From Liolophura sinensis (Eukaryota; Mollusca; Polyplacophora; Chitonida; Chitonidae): 64,000 nucleotides of DNA. A program made the position numbers and the translations under genes. Below are positions 32,233 to 43,586 of the stretch, piece after piece (positions within the stretch are counted from its first letter, which is position 1; every line of letters starts with the position of its first letter). The DNA lies in NCBI RefSeq assembly GCF_032854445.1, contig NC_088296.1:27895064-27959063 (forward strand). The letters are read 5' to 3'. Under the pieces are notes generated by a model that was not told the DNA's origin, searched no databases, and worked only from the letters and a program-made list of their open reading frames with translations.

Positions 32233-33915
32233 GTGAGTTGTTGTTGCTTGGGAAACACACATATTACATACGTGACGAGCCAGATGTAACATCATGGAAT
32301 CACTGTGGTCTTAAATGAAAAGAACACATTTAATACAATCAATACCTTACCTGAAAGACCTACACAAATTGTATGGAATTTCTTTTTAAGTTTTCCTCAG
32401 AAAGAAAAAAAGGTTTAAACATCGTTATTTTCTACAAAATCCACCGATACGACAAACATTAAAAGTCCACTATTTTCACCACGCTTTAGACTTATCCAAT
32501 GAAAGGCCTCCTTTCCTCCTCTTAAATCTTCATTGTGACGTCACTGTGCTTAAGGTTTTACTTCTACCATAAGTGTCCAGTAGTAGCTAAATACGTACGT
32601 ATATGGTGAATATTAATGTGTTTAGACCAAGGAAGAGTTTGGGATTCATTAGAGGGCACATCATGCCTACATCCGTGGCTGTAGGCTGCCAAATTGTGCC
32701 TGGAATGCCATGCCCTGAATAGCTACTGGGCAAAGCTAAGCGCGATGACGTATGTAATCTGTTAAAATGGCGGCCTGAAAGGGATTTCCCAGCCTTCGAT
32801 GTTTAACTATTAATTATTCAAATAACAAGCACTGCTGGCAGAAAATTGAGACATTCTTTTAAACTTTAAGTATAGCTCTTTCACATAAGTTATAGGTTGT
32901 ATGAGTGTGTTCTTTTCTTTGAAATGAAATCAATGTTACAAAGCTGTTTGTATGATAGGCTCTTTTCTGAAATAGACTTTTGACTGGTACTTGATTAGTA
33001 AGCATGACAGAACTCCTAAGTACAAAGCTCATGAATACACAATTCTGAACACACACACATGAAGGCCTCAATGTCATACATGTGCATGCTCAAAGATGTT
33101 TTCTTGCTTACGTTCTAATGTGGAGGATGCCTTGATTTGATTAAAATTTTGTCAGATAAACATGAAAACCCGAGGCAGCCTAATTGTACTCCTGATGCAG
33201 CTGGACTCTCTGTATTGTTTATAGGAGACGTATACCATAGTCTGGTTTGTATTCTAGAAACCAGTATGTCTTTCCGTCATAAATTGTTTTGTCCCGGCGC
33301 AAGTAAACCAAAAGAGTTAACTACATCGGGTATCACCACGTTATATTATCATTTATGTATTGATCCGTCCATTCATGTAAATGCCTAAATAGCAGGAAAT
33401 AACACGGTCGCTAGCATCCGGCCTTAAGCTGAATTAGGTACAAAAAATAAAGTGATATTACGGGCAATTAATTTGACGTCACTGGTCTAGAAAGGCTCAA
33501 AGGCTGTGTTGTCATCACATTTAACACACAGAACCATTAAAAGAATGCAAAGGAACCAGGCCTTATTGATAATTAGTCCACCGGAAGAATCCTGGTAAAT
33601 TATATAAGAATATAATATAATTACTCACACAGCACAAAGAGTAAAACCAAAAGGGTTTTATTCTCACTGTTCGTGTAAATGTTTAAATGGTAGCAAATTC
33701 CCCCGCACCATGGCACAATGGTTTAAGCAGATTTTGGCAGAAAAATCAATAAATAAATAAAAAACGTTGATGTTAGTTGCAACTTCTTTTTTGTTCCAAT
33801 ATGTTTGAATTTAGAACTTTGGCGAAATGAAGTTTTGTGTGGTAGGTGAATCGACGCAAGTTCTACATGCCGGGGGATAAGGTCATAGTTTGTATATTGT
33901 TGTTACGGTACACAG
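32233..33915 (+). repeat. Intron E'-C, duplicated at 55519-57942 and partly at 40470-40920
   Basis: The block from CATGTGCATGCTCAAAGATG (33078) to about 33600, including TCTAGAAACCAGTATGTC, occurs three times in the window (33.08, 40.47 and 56.98 kb). An 83-codon open frame in it (33137-33388) is shortened or altered in the other copies and has no domain, so it is not called a gene. Confidence 0.8.
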
Positions 33916-34016
33916 GAGGGAAAGACGCCATTACTCCTGGCTCATCGGAGACAAATGATCTGAATCGCCTTCGTCTCCTAGTGAGGAATGGAGTTGATGT
34001 CAACATTCAGGATCCA
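33916..34016 (+). pseudogene. Ankyrin exon, class C, left, frameshifted
   Basis: Acceptor GGTACACAG and donor GTACGTCAT are intact, but the exon is 101 bp. In the incoming phase, EGKTPLLLAHR is followed by a stop at codon 16. The tail LVRNGVDVNIQD is readable only in another frame. Compared with class D, two extra bases lie around CATCGGAGACAAAT. Inclusion would truncate the protein. The next possible AG, 3 bp downstream, does not cure the phase. Copies at 60903 and 63833 have one more base upstream and are in frame. Confidence 0.85.
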
Positions 34017-34648
34017 GTACGTCATCAGACCGATTAAATGAAAAACCACGTTATCGATGTCAATATAAACAACGGGTTTATGTTTCAATTATCCACAAAA
34101 GCGATTTTTTAAATGTTAATTGGATAAAACATGTTTGAAAGGCTTCAACACTAAATCTAGGCTCGAGGGAATATGAACTAAATTGGTAAACGTAAACTGA
34201 GGATGCCTGGAATATATTGAACATAATTGGTACCATTGCTAAATACTTTTACGGTGCATACCACAGTTTGGTTCGTTTGACTGGAATACATTCCTGATGT
34301 GCTCTTAAATGAGGTAGATATGACGTCAGTGACCGTAATTTACCAGGAAGAGGCCCAGATATATGTACCGAATGGTGCCGCGAGTGTGCGGCAACAAACA
34401 GTTCACAGAGACTGTGCTACTGAAGTGTGCCTGCTTAAATTACAGTCAGTCGTCATGTACATCGTGCTCTAGTATTTCCGCAACCTGGAAATAAAAGAAA
34501 TCATACAGGTGGAAATGTAAGTGGTAACATTCTTGAAATGTACAATTCGTTAGCTATGTGAGTAACACTTACAATGGACAAGAGCGACAATACAATAAAT
34601 AGCACTGGATTATGTGAACATATTACCTTACTGTCACCTGTTCCACAC

Positions 34649-34688
34649 GAACGAGACAGTTGTTCATTTGGCAGTTTGTAAAAATAAT
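34649..34688 (+). pseudogene. Half-exon relic of class E', copy 1
   Basis: GAACGAGACAGTTGTTC through GTAAAAATAAT corresponds to the first half of exon 32134 with 2 bp missing. It is preceded by CCACAC (AG lost) and followed by a GTACGT donor-like motif. It is not a usable exon. Confidence 0.75.
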
Positions 34689-34962
34689 GTACGTTTACAC
34701 TGGAAACGTATACCTTGTGTGGTGACAACTGTTGTAGAATTGTAGAATCCAAATGAAGCTAATGTTATGAATGCAATTTTGGAGTGTTTACATAATTTGT
34801 TAATGTTAGCATGTCAATCTGATTAGTGCTAGGTTAATTTTGTTGGTGATTTCGGGATTGTATTCCTATAAAGTTTATTGCCAACTAAAAACTTGTATGT
34901 GTCCAAAGTTCCCGCGCCTTTTTTAATACTCAGTCTTGACTTTATCTTCAAACATTTTTTTA

Positions 34963-35230
34963 GGGGGCCTCCGTGGCCCAGTCGGTTAGCGCCCTGGCGC
35001 AGCGTAATGACCCAGGAGTCTCTCACCGATGCGGTCGCTGTGAGTTCAAGCCCAGCTCATGCTGGCTTCCTCTCCGGCCGTACGTGGGGAGGTCTGGCAG
35101 CAACCTGCGGATGGTCGTGGTTTTCCGCCGGGCTCTGCCCGGTTTCCTCCCACCATAATGCTGGCTGCCGTCGTATAAGTGAAATATTCTTGAGTACGGC
35201 GTAAAACACCAATCAAATCAATAAATAAAT
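34963..35230 (+). mobile_element. tRNA-derived SINE, family A, full length
   Basis: The head GGGGGCCTCCGTGGCCCAGT carries GGTTAGCGC (A-box-like), and GAGTTCAAGCCCAG near 35040 is the B box. The end is GAGTACGGCGTAAAACACC with AAAT repeats to 35230. It was duplicated together with the flanking relic and D exon: the partner is 37164-37431. Confidence 0.93.
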
Positions 35231-35542
35231 CATACTATTTTTAATTTTACCAGATGTAAATATATCTTTATACTGGAAACGTATTCCTTGTGTGTAGACA
35301 ACTGGTGTAAAATTGTAGAATCCAAATGTTCACAAACGACGCTAATGTTATGTACACAGTTTTGGAGTGTTTGCGTTATTTAATGTCAGGATGCCAACCG
35401 GTTCAGTGCTTGATTTGGTTGAAGTTTTCAGAAATGTAAATATATAGAATTTTTTTCCCAAATATAAACCTGTATGTGTCAGATGTCTCCGGCCTTTTTT
35501 TTAACCCTGACTTCATCTACATACTATTTTTAACTTTTACAG

Positions 35543-35641
35543 GACGGAAAGACGCCTTTGCTTTTAGCACTGAGGGCAAATAATCTGGATCTTGCTCATC
35601 TGTTGGTAAAGAGAGGCGCTGATGTCAATGTACAGAATAAG
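35543..35641 (+). CDS. Ankyrin repeat exon, class D, left copy 1
   Basis: A 99-bp phase-0 exon, acceptor AACTTTTACAG, donor GTATGTGG. The repeat is DGKTPLLLALRANNLD, LAHLLVKRGADV, NVQNK. Compared with other D exons it has LAHLLVK where they have LVRLLVE or LVRQLVE, and QNK where they have QNE. The pre-exon intron (35235-35520) contains an extra piece that starts with a near-copy of the D acceptor (CATACTATTTTTAATTTTACCAG), a possible decoy. Confidence 0.9.
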
Positions 35642-35922
35642 GTATGTGGTGTACAGTACGATGATTTTCACATTGCTCGGACTCTAGACTGAATAAGACC
35701 AACATTAAAATAGATGTTTTATTTCTGGTTTATTTCCAGGAATACAGTCTAAATTGATTCTCCATTGAGGTGTTCTGGTTCCTCTGTGCGTGCAAATATC
35801 AAGGGGTACAAAATACCAACAAAGCAAACAGATTTGCTTTGTAGAAAATGTTGCTTATACTATTGCATACATTACCCGCAAACAGATCTTCATTGAGTAG
35901 TTATGGCCATTTTTTAATCTGT

Positions 35923-36091
35923 TGATTTATTTATTTCATTGGTGTTTTACGCCGTACCCAAGAATAATTCACATATACGACGGCGACCAGCATTATGGTG
36001 TGAGGAAATTGGGCAGAGCCCAGGGAAAAGCCACGACCATCCGCAGTTTGTAGTCAGGTCTTTCCACCCGGAGAGTAAGCCAGCATGAGCA
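35923..36091 (-). mobile_element. SINE family A, truncated
   Basis: The AAAT-type tail lies at the low-coordinate end (GATTTATTTATTTCATTGG), followed by GTGTTTTACGCCGTACCCAA and part of the body to CAGCATGAGC. The head with the Pol III boxes is missing. It sits in the D-D intron; the equivalent place after exon 37554 (around 37830) has no SINE. Confidence 0.85.
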
Positions 36092-36851
36092 GATGTCGAT
36101 GTGTCGCGACTTACATTTCTTCATTTCCGCTGTTGTCATGGTTACCAGATCGCCAGTTTCCCTCATAGGTACTATATATATAATTTTGATGTGATTTCGA
36201 GTTCGGTGAACACCCCAACCTTCTGTTTTTCAGCCAGAGGTTTAATTTTTGGTGGATACATAGATACACAGATAAAAATGTTTCACGACTCACATTTGTC
36301 CATTTTCGCAGCTGTCATGGTAACTAGATAGCCATTTTCCCTCTATATGCTACATAAACAGAAATGATTTCGTGTCGGGCTACAACTCCAACTGTTTTCC
36401 GCCTAAAGTTTGGATTTGAGGTAGGCACCTTTGTCCACTTCCGATAAAGTGTTTGGAAGTGTACTCCTAACGTGCCCTTAAATAAGGCAGATATGATTTC
36501 AGTTACGGTAATTTACCAGAAAGAGGCCCAGATATATGTACCGAATGGTGCCACAAGTGTACGGTAACAAACAGTTCACGACTTTACACAGGCTCTGCCA
36601 CTGAAGTCCGCCTGCTTAAATAACAGTCAGTCGTCATGTACATCGTGCTCTAGTACCAAACTTTGATTTTACATAAATGTCCGCGTCCTGGAAATAAAAG
36701 AAATCAAACAGGTGGAAATGTAAGTGGTAACAGTCATGAAATGTACAATTCGTTAGCTATATGAGTAATACTCACAATGGACAAGACAGACAATACAGCA
36801 AATAGCACTGGATTATGAGAATATGTTACCTTACTGTCACCTGTTCCACAG
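36092..36851 (+). repeat. Intron between the two left D exons
   Basis: The sequence 36105-36420 recurs at 37830-38130 (CAGATAAAAATGTTTCACGA landmark), and 36440-36890 recurs at 34290-34690 and, more diverged, at 58310-58730 and 61250-61670. It consists of cassette introns only. Confidence 0.8.
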
Positions 36852-36891
36852 GAACGAGACAGTTGTTCCTTTGGCAGTTCGTAAAGATAAT
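36852..36891 (+). pseudogene. Half-exon relic of class E', copy 2 with both splice-like ends
   Basis: A 40-bp piece (GAACGAGACAGTTGTTCC to AAAGATAAT) lies between TTCCACAG and GTATGT. Both ends look like splice sites, but 40 bp would shift the frame, and the ankyrin helix 2 is missing. It is 2 bp shorter than the corresponding part of exon 32134. Confidence 0.72.
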
Positions 36892-37163
36892 GTATGTTTA
36901 TACTGGAAACGTATACCTTGTGTGGTGACAACTGGTGTAGAATTGTAGAATCCAAATGAAGCTAATGTTTTGAATGCAATTTTGGAGTGTTTACATTATT
37001 TGTTAATGCTAGAATGCCAATGTGATTAGTGCTTGGTTAATTTTGTTGGTGATTTCGGAAATGTATTCCTATAAAGTTTATTCCCAACTAAAAACTTGTC
37101 AAAAGCCTCCGCGCCTTTATTGACACTCAGTCTTGACTTCATCTTCATGCAGTTTTCTTTTTA

Positions 37164-37431
37164 GGGGGCCTTCGCGGCTCAGTCGGTTAGCGCGCTAGCG
37201 CAGCATAATTACCCAGGAGTCTCTCACCAATGCGGTCGCTGTGAGTTCAAGTCCAGCTCATTCTGGCTTCCTCTCCGGCCGTAGGTCGGAAGGTCTGCCA
37301 GCAACCTGCAGATGGTCGTGGTTGTTTACCCGGGCTCTGCCCGGTTTCCTCCCACCATAATGCTGGCCGCCGTCGTATGAGTGAAATATTTTTGAGTACG
37401 GCGTAAAACACCAATCAAATAAATAAATAAA
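37164..37431 (+). mobile_element. tRNA-derived SINE, family A, ending 24 bp before a splice acceptor
   Basis: A full-length family A copy with head GGGGGCCTTCGCGGCTCAGT and tail AAATAAATAAATAAAT at 37418-37431. The D exon acceptor follows after only CATACTATTTTTAACTTTTACAG, so the branch region upstream of the exon consists of SINE sequence. Confidence 0.92.
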
Positions 37432-37455
37432 TCATACTATTTTTAACTTTTACAG

Positions 37456-37554
37456 GATGGAAAGACGCCTTTGCTTTTAGCCCTAAGGGCAAATAATCTG
37501 GATCTTGTTCGTCAGTTGGTAGAGAGAGGCGCTGATGTCAATGTACAGAATGAG
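37456..37554 (+). CDS. Ankyrin repeat exon, class D, left copy 2
   Basis: A 99-bp phase-0 exon, acceptor AACTTTTACAG, donor GTATGTGG. The repeat is DGKTPLLLALRANNLD, LVRQLVERGADV, NVQNE. It arose with relic 36852 and SINE 37164 by tandem duplication of the 34.6-36.3 kb segment. Gln at VRQL is shared with class E' helix 2 (IVRQIV) but is probably independent. Confidence 0.9.
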
Positions 37555-38343
37555 GTATGTGGTGTACAGTACGATGATTTTCACATTGCTCGGACTCTAG
37601 ACTGAATAAGACCAACATTAAAATAGATGTTTTATTTCTGGTTTATTTCCAGGAATACAGTCTAAATTGATTCTCCATTGAGGTGTTCTGGTTCCTTTGT
37701 GCGTGCAAATATCAAGGGGTACAAAATACCAACAAAGAAAACAGATTTTCTCCAAAACCCCGTAGAAAATGTTGCTAACACTATTGCATACATTACCCGC
37801 AAACAGATCTTCATTGGGTAGTTATGGCCAATTTGTTCATTTCCGCTGTTGTCATGGTTACCAGATCGCCAGTTTCCTCATATGTACTATATATATATAG
37901 ATATGATTTCGTGTTCGGGGAACACACCAACCTTCTGTTTTTCACCCAGCGGTTTAATGTTTGGTGGATACATAGATACACAGATAAAAATGTTTCACGA
38001 CTCACATTTGTCCATTTTCGCAGCTGTGATAGTAACTAGATAGCCATTTTCCTTCTATATGCTACATAAACAGAAATGATTTCGTGTCGGTCTACAACTC
38101 CAACTGTTTTCCGCCTAAAGTTTGGATTTGAGGTAGACATCTTTGTCCTCTTGCGTTGAAGTGTTTGGAAGTGTATTTGTTGGGGCGTATGTTGTGTTTA
38201 ACTGAACTCTGCTTTAATCTAGCCTCAACCCGTACAACATCCTTGTCCATATAAAGGAGATGCTGTTTTGGGGAGCAGTAATAATTAGAAAAGAAAACCG
38301 TGTTACGAGTATATAAATGGCATATTAATGTGACATCCCACAG

Positions 38344-38442
38344 GAAGGAGAGACGGCGTTGTTTTGGGCAGTGAGGATAGATGATATGAACCTTGTTCGT
38401 CTGTTGATAAAGCACGGAGCCAATGTCAACGTACAGAATAAG
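38344..38442 (+). CDS. Ankyrin repeat exon, class E, left
   Basis: A 99-bp phase-0 exon, acceptor CATCCCACAG, donor GTACGTAC. The repeat is EGETALFWAVRIDDMN, LVRLLIKHGANV, NVQNK. TALFWAV replaces TPLHWAV, and GAN stands for GAD, which is common in ankyrin repeats. The right copies (59830, 62761) differ mainly in the helix 1 to helix 2 turn (RTGDLN against RIDDMN) and in the donor. This is the last exon before a roughly 5-kb stretch without ankyrin sequence. Confidence 0.9.
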
Positions 38443-39299
38443 GTACGTACTGTATGGCTATTTAATAGGAGAGCATGTTGGACCAAGCACCATTTTAAAC
38501 ACCTTTTGTTTCTTTAAATACACATATGAACAAAATTCAGAGATGAAACTTGTTCACTTCGGGCGCGAATTATTTATACTCTGCTGCCTCTGGCGTAAAC
38601 ATAACATTAAGTATGGTGGGAACAAAAATAATGTTATTTCTTTGCTATGACCAGAAATACATCAGAAAGCGTCAGGGTTATCTCAAAATGCAAAACTTTT
38701 TGTCACACCATGTTTTCCACCAATGGCAAGATTTAAAAGTTGTGAAGGCATTTTGAAACCTTTTGTAAACTATATATATATTCACTTAGATTCTGTGTAC
38801 AACAGGATAACATTTTAGAACAGTCGTTTCATCATTTAAAAAATTCTAAATTTCACGAAATCCGAAATCGTCGGTAAACCACGTAACCAACTTTGCCCAG
38901 TCTTTTCAAGACACTGCTGTACAACAGGGTATCGCCTTGTTTGGTAACAGCATATGAAAGTCTGTCTGTGTAGGGATGTTAGGGAATGCTAGGAATTTCC
39001 GGGTATGACGTGCCCTTTTTAGTGACCACTGTATGTCATGGAGCAATACTTAGAGAATCTGCCCTCCGAGCGATACCCAGTATTATTGTTGTCAGGACTA
39101 CCAACCAAATTTTGTGTGCCCACTACAAAGAAAACTTCTGCACCAAATAAGTTGAATACCTTACACGGTATTTCCCTGTTGTCTGAAATAATGCATAACA
39201 AAGAAACTGGAGTGCTACAATGTGCAGTAAACTTTGTCCGCCTGCCACAGAGTATAATGTCGTCCATGCACCGCTATACGTGGCACATTGGTGCAACTT
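38443..39299 (+). other. Post-E intron or intergenic stretch
   Basis: The first part (to about 38600) follows the sequence after exons 59830 and 62761 (CATGTTGGACCAAG, GCGCGAATTATTTATACT). The rest is unique in the window. An 87-codon open frame at 39038-39301 overlaps the start of the satellite and has no recognisable domain. Confidence 0.55.
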
Positions 39300-39730
39300 G
39301 AATACATCGCGTCGGTGACATTGGGGCGGAACTTTCATAGATCGCCACGGTGCCACTGGGGCGGTACTGGCATACTTTGATACGGCGCCACTGGGGCGAA
39401 ACTCTCATATGTCGCGACCAGTCTGCGACGGCGCTTCTGGGGCCGCCCAGCCTGCAACGGTGCCACTGGGGTGAACTGTCATACATCGCAACGGAGCCAT
39501 TAAGGCAGAACTGTCATCATCGGGACGACGACACTAGGATGGAACTGTCATAAATCGCGACGGAGCCACTGGAGCGGAGCTGTCATACATCGCGACGGCG
39601 CCCTTAGGGCCGTCCAATCTGCGTCCGCGATGCTGGGGTAGCCCAGTCTGTGAGGGCACCACCGGACCTGAACTCTCATACATCGCGATGGCGCCACTGG
39701 GGCTGCCCAGCCTGCGTTGGTGCTACTGGG
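39300..39730. repeat. GC-rich minisatellite, about 35-bp unit
   Basis: Units such as ACTGGGGCGGAACTGTCATA followed by CATCGCGACGGCGCC recur with considerable divergence, and some units carry GCCCAGCCTGCAACGG in place of the CATACATCGC part. It is distinct in sequence from the 31.5 and 54.8 kb satellite. The base composition contrasts sharply with the AT-rich surroundings. Confidence 0.85.
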
Positions 39731-41489
39731 GTCACTGGAAGGAATATTTTAATAACAAATGCTCCATTGCGACTATCGCAATTTCAGTATCTTACACAAA
39801 CTGGAAGTCTTGCAAAATCTGTCAAACACCGAAGAGAATTTGAGAACATACGATCTGCATTCACCGAGAGACAGGCCAGCGCAGTGGATAACATACGAAT
39901 GTATTGCAAGATACAAGTAGCAGAATTTATGTGGGCCTAAGGCTGTACATTTCAACCTTGAGTAAAGCCCCTGTTCATTTCAGTAGCTGTTACACCTTAA
40001 ATTCACTACACTGTAAACCATTGAAACAAATGATATCAGCAGCTTAGTTTCCGATGATTTGTCCAGTTAACTTTCGTAACACTTAGACTCTGAAAACTCC
40101 TGAATGCTAGCAAATTCATTTACAGAAGCAGAATTAATCGATCTGTTGCTTGGCATAGTTAGAACTTTAGGTTATCGTCCAGGCATCTTCCCTCTTCCAC
40201 CTCTCCAGACGGTCGTTTGTTTCAGAATCGCGGCATTGTAGAAGGCGCTGCCGACTTAAGTTAAACAAACTTGTCTTTGTTAACTATGCCCAGAATACGG
40301 TCGGTAACAGAGTAGGCCTAGTTTGTTACTGTTAACAAACAGTCTGTTAAAAAATGGTCAACAAAGTAAACCGTGTTGAAATACAGAGCAGTATTTTCAG
40401 TGTGCGTTATGCAGTTATCTTCGTGTTACCCAAATTTCATCCACTACAAGTAAAAGAATGAATGTGAAACATGTGCCTGCTCAAAGATGTTTTCTCTCTT
40501 ACGTTCTAATGTGGAGGATGCCTTGACTCGATTAAAACTTTATCAGATAAATATGAAAACATGCGGCAGCCTAATTGTACTCTTTTTGCAGCTGGACTCT
40601 CTGTGTTGTTTATAGGAGACGTGTACTTTAGTCTGGTTTGTATTCTAGAAACCAGTATAAGTTTCCATCAAAATTTCTTTGTCCCGACGAAAGAGCTAAC
40701 TACATCGGGTATCACCACATTATATTGTCATTTATGTAATAATCTATCTATTCTTGTAAACGCCTAAATAGTAGGAAATTATGCGGCCGCTAGCACCGGG
40801 AAAGTTAAATTAAGTAAAAAAAAAAGTGAGCTCACTTTTGCTGTCTTTTCATCAAATTTAACAATCCAGGCCTCATGCCTCGCCCACCAGCATAAACCTG
40901 GTAAATTATACAGGAAAACTTAAGGATTGACAGTAAAATTTTTATTGGAGTATAAATGAAAAACCGCTGAGCACCACTGTGCAAAATACATGAAGCCGCA
41001 TGTCCGTGCCCGTTTCACCGTGTGATCATACTAAGGTAGGCATGACTGTTTACCAGTCTTAATTCTCTCTAGGCTATCCCCAGACGATGTACTGATGCCC
41101 CTGTTTGTAAATGTGAATATAATACAGACGAAAGTAAATATATATGCAGTGTTCGGTTTGTCATTTTTTCGGTTTGTTTGGTGCTAGACGGGGACTGCTC
41201 GCCGTCACATCCCTACCCCTCCTTTTTGTGATCACTGGGAACAACTCCAAGCATTTTACAGAAAACTTTACTTTCCCACATCACGGAAGAGACGCAATCA
41301 GACTTTACCAAGAATGGAGTCGCCTACAAGATGAAAAGTGTATCAACTATCACACGAAAGTAGAGCAAACTCTTGCAGTTTCCTTAGATGCACGACTTTA
41401 CATTATATCTCCACGTCCTTAAGGATTCCTAACAAGGATAGGTATAATTAAAGAATTACAATGAAGTAGCATGTCTGCCAATCGTCAGG
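39731..41489. other. Stretch with an orphan cassette intron
   Basis: 40470-40920 is a third copy of the E'-C intron block (GTTCTAATGTGGAGGATGCC, TCTAGAAACCAGTATAAG), but no C exon follows. A 92-codon open frame at 41144-41422 (+) has no domain I recognise. A family-level search of its translation would show whether it is an exon or a mobile fragment. The rest shows nothing. Confidence 0.5.
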
Positions 41490-43325
41490 GTTCATTTAAT
41501 AGTGATACGTAACAGTTGAAACGACATAATGCTCTCAAGATTACGGTGAAACAACAATGGTTTCTTTGGTATGGACACCGGCGAAATTTGCTGGACATTC
41601 CTATATGGCCCAGGCCGAGGATGTGGAAACTTCTTGCATCGTCCCGGAGAAGGTCTGGGATTATGCACTGACACTTTATCGCCTTCCTGGGACAGAGGTT
41701 CACGAGAATGGTGGTCATAGTGGCTCTTCTCCTCCTGTTCAGCCAGGTCTATGTTGGCTTTGACCAGCTCACGGGCTTCTCGTGGACGAACCATGACTTC
41801 AACTTTGTGTTCGTCTGCAACCTTAAAGGCTGAAATCCTCGAAAGGAGTGCGGTGTCCACTGGTAACAAGGGTTCTCTACATTAGAGTAAACAGAACCTT
41901 CAGGCGTTTCCCGGATGCTCTTTTGAATGCTTGTTTTGTGGGCAAACTGTGCGAATGGTATGATACAGTCCTAGTCACGGTAATGGTTACTAACATACAT
42001 GGACACCAGTGTTGCCAACGTATGATTAAACCTATCCACGAGCCCATCTGTCTGCTGATGATAGGTAGAAGTATTTACTTTGTTAGTGTTCATGATTTCG
42101 CAAATCTCTTTTAACAGCTTGGGTTAGAAGTTCGTTCCTCTGTCTGCCAGGAGGACTTTGGGACTTTCATGACGAGCAAATATTTCTTCAACACATAGCT
42201 TGGCACATGTACGTGCATCTTGGGACTTTATTGCGAAGGGTTTTCGTCATTTCGTCAGGTAGTCGCTGACCACAACAATTTACTGATTACCCTCATCCGT
42301 AGGCAGGAACAGGCCTAACACATCTACAGCGATACGATTATATGGTATATGGTTATAAGAGGGTTTTTTCCGTAGGTCTTATTAAACCAAGGTGACCGGC
42401 TGTTTGATGATCGTACTACATGAACAAGACCTCGGCGATAATTGACTGCGGAACTACCAACTGTTTCCGGGTATATTTTCCGCGTCCCCGTGAGCCTGGA
42501 CTCCAGAGGTGATACAAGACACCATCCTCCAGTAAATAGTCTCCCAACTCGGCGACAATTTTCCTAGTCTCTGTAGACGTTGCTGGTAGGATACCATCCT
42601 CTAGATACCTCAACATTGCAGACGCGAACATGTCCTTCATTTGGGATATCCGAAATAATGTGTTTCGAAAGCCAACGACATCATCAGATTGTTGCACTTG
42701 AGCAACAGCATACGGTCAACGCGACAGGCCGTCAGCATTACCATGCTTTGCACCTGACCTGTGCTCGATCTTGAGGTCATATTCCTGGAGTTCCAGTGAC
42801 CATCTGGCAAGTTTTCCAACGGGATTTTTCTGACTCATCAGCCATCTGAGTGGGGTGTGATCCGTCACAATGGTGAATGTTTGACGGGAAAGATAATGAC
42901 GGAACGTCATTATACCCTAAAAGAGGGTGAGGGCTTCTTTCTCAGTGGTTGCATAATTTTGTTCTGCTTTCTTCAGCTGCCGACTTCCATGGGCACTCGT
43001 TTGCTCTTCTTCACCATCAAGCTGAGCCAATACAACACCTAATCCGTGATTCCTGGTGTCTGTGTGGAGCACGAATAGCAGAGAGAAATTTGGATAGTGT
43101 AAAGTAGGTGTAGCGCAAAGAGTGTCTCTCAGATGTTTGTATGCGTTTTCGCATTCCTGACACCATGAAAATTTTACATCTTTCTTCGGGAGACAATGCA
43201 GATAATGCGATAATACGACACAACTCCCAGAAAACTGCAGAGTTCAGTCACATTGGAAGTTCTTACTTTCTCCGCATCAAGGGAAAGAGTATTTCACCGG
43301 TTCGCTGCGACCCTTTACCAATGAG
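41490..43325 (-). mobile_element. Dead gypsy-type LTR retrotransposon pol fragment
   Basis: Minus-strand frames read, in order, the end of a reverse transcriptase (TELCSFLGVVSYYR near 43240), an RNase H (42716-42960), an integrase zinc-finger region (42416-42700, with HLGLIRP-like wording) and an integrase core (DRGTNF near 42140, YHQQTDGLVDRFN near 42050). No LTRs, gag or protease were found. Stops at conserved Trp positions and several frameshifts show it is inactive. It lies upstream of exon 43488 near the junction of the two duplicated halves. Confidence 0.88.
42716..42972 (-). pseudogene. Gypsy-type RNase H domain remnant
   Basis: The reading is LKKAEQNYATTEKEALTLF, then a TAG stop where Trp is expected, then FRHYLSRQTFTIVTDHTPLR and HGNADGLSR. 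TDH and NADGLSR are hallmark positions of Ty3/gypsy RNase H. The domain would degrade the RNA strand during reverse transcription. The stop and lack of an upstream intact frame make it a pseudogene. Confidence 0.88.
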
Positions 43326-43487
43326 CATACTGTCATGACTACTCTAGTTTCACTTTATGCTGTTAATTTACATGCTTTCTGAGAAATGTCGTGGGGAAAG
43401 TGCTTAATTATGTATTAGGTAAACACTCAAGTTAAATAATGTATAAGTGTGTGCGTTACCACATTACATCATATTTACTTTGCACAG

Positions 43488-43586
43488 GTTGGGCAAACAC
43501 CTTTGCACTATGCAGCCCTGAAAAACAGTGTGGGTGTTGTTCGTGTGCTGCTGGAGAAGGGCGCTAATGTCAATGTACAGGATAAG
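43488..43586 (+). CDS. Ankyrin repeat exon, class A, first of right half
   Basis: A 99-bp phase-0 exon, acceptor TTTGCACAG, donor GTACGTGAT. The repeat is [33 protein letters not shown]. The following intron is a deleted version of that after exon 8901 and leads to the same class B scar and the same LINE, which sets it as the right-half counterpart of 8901. Its coding sequence, however, is closer to exon 23022 (first codon GTT), a sign of exchange between exons. Confidence 0.9.

Noticed and set aside
33137-33388. 83-codon + frame and its relatives at 40561 and 57123 as a small gene
   Set aside because: The three copies differ in length and ends, have no domain, and are part of the repeated pre-C intron.
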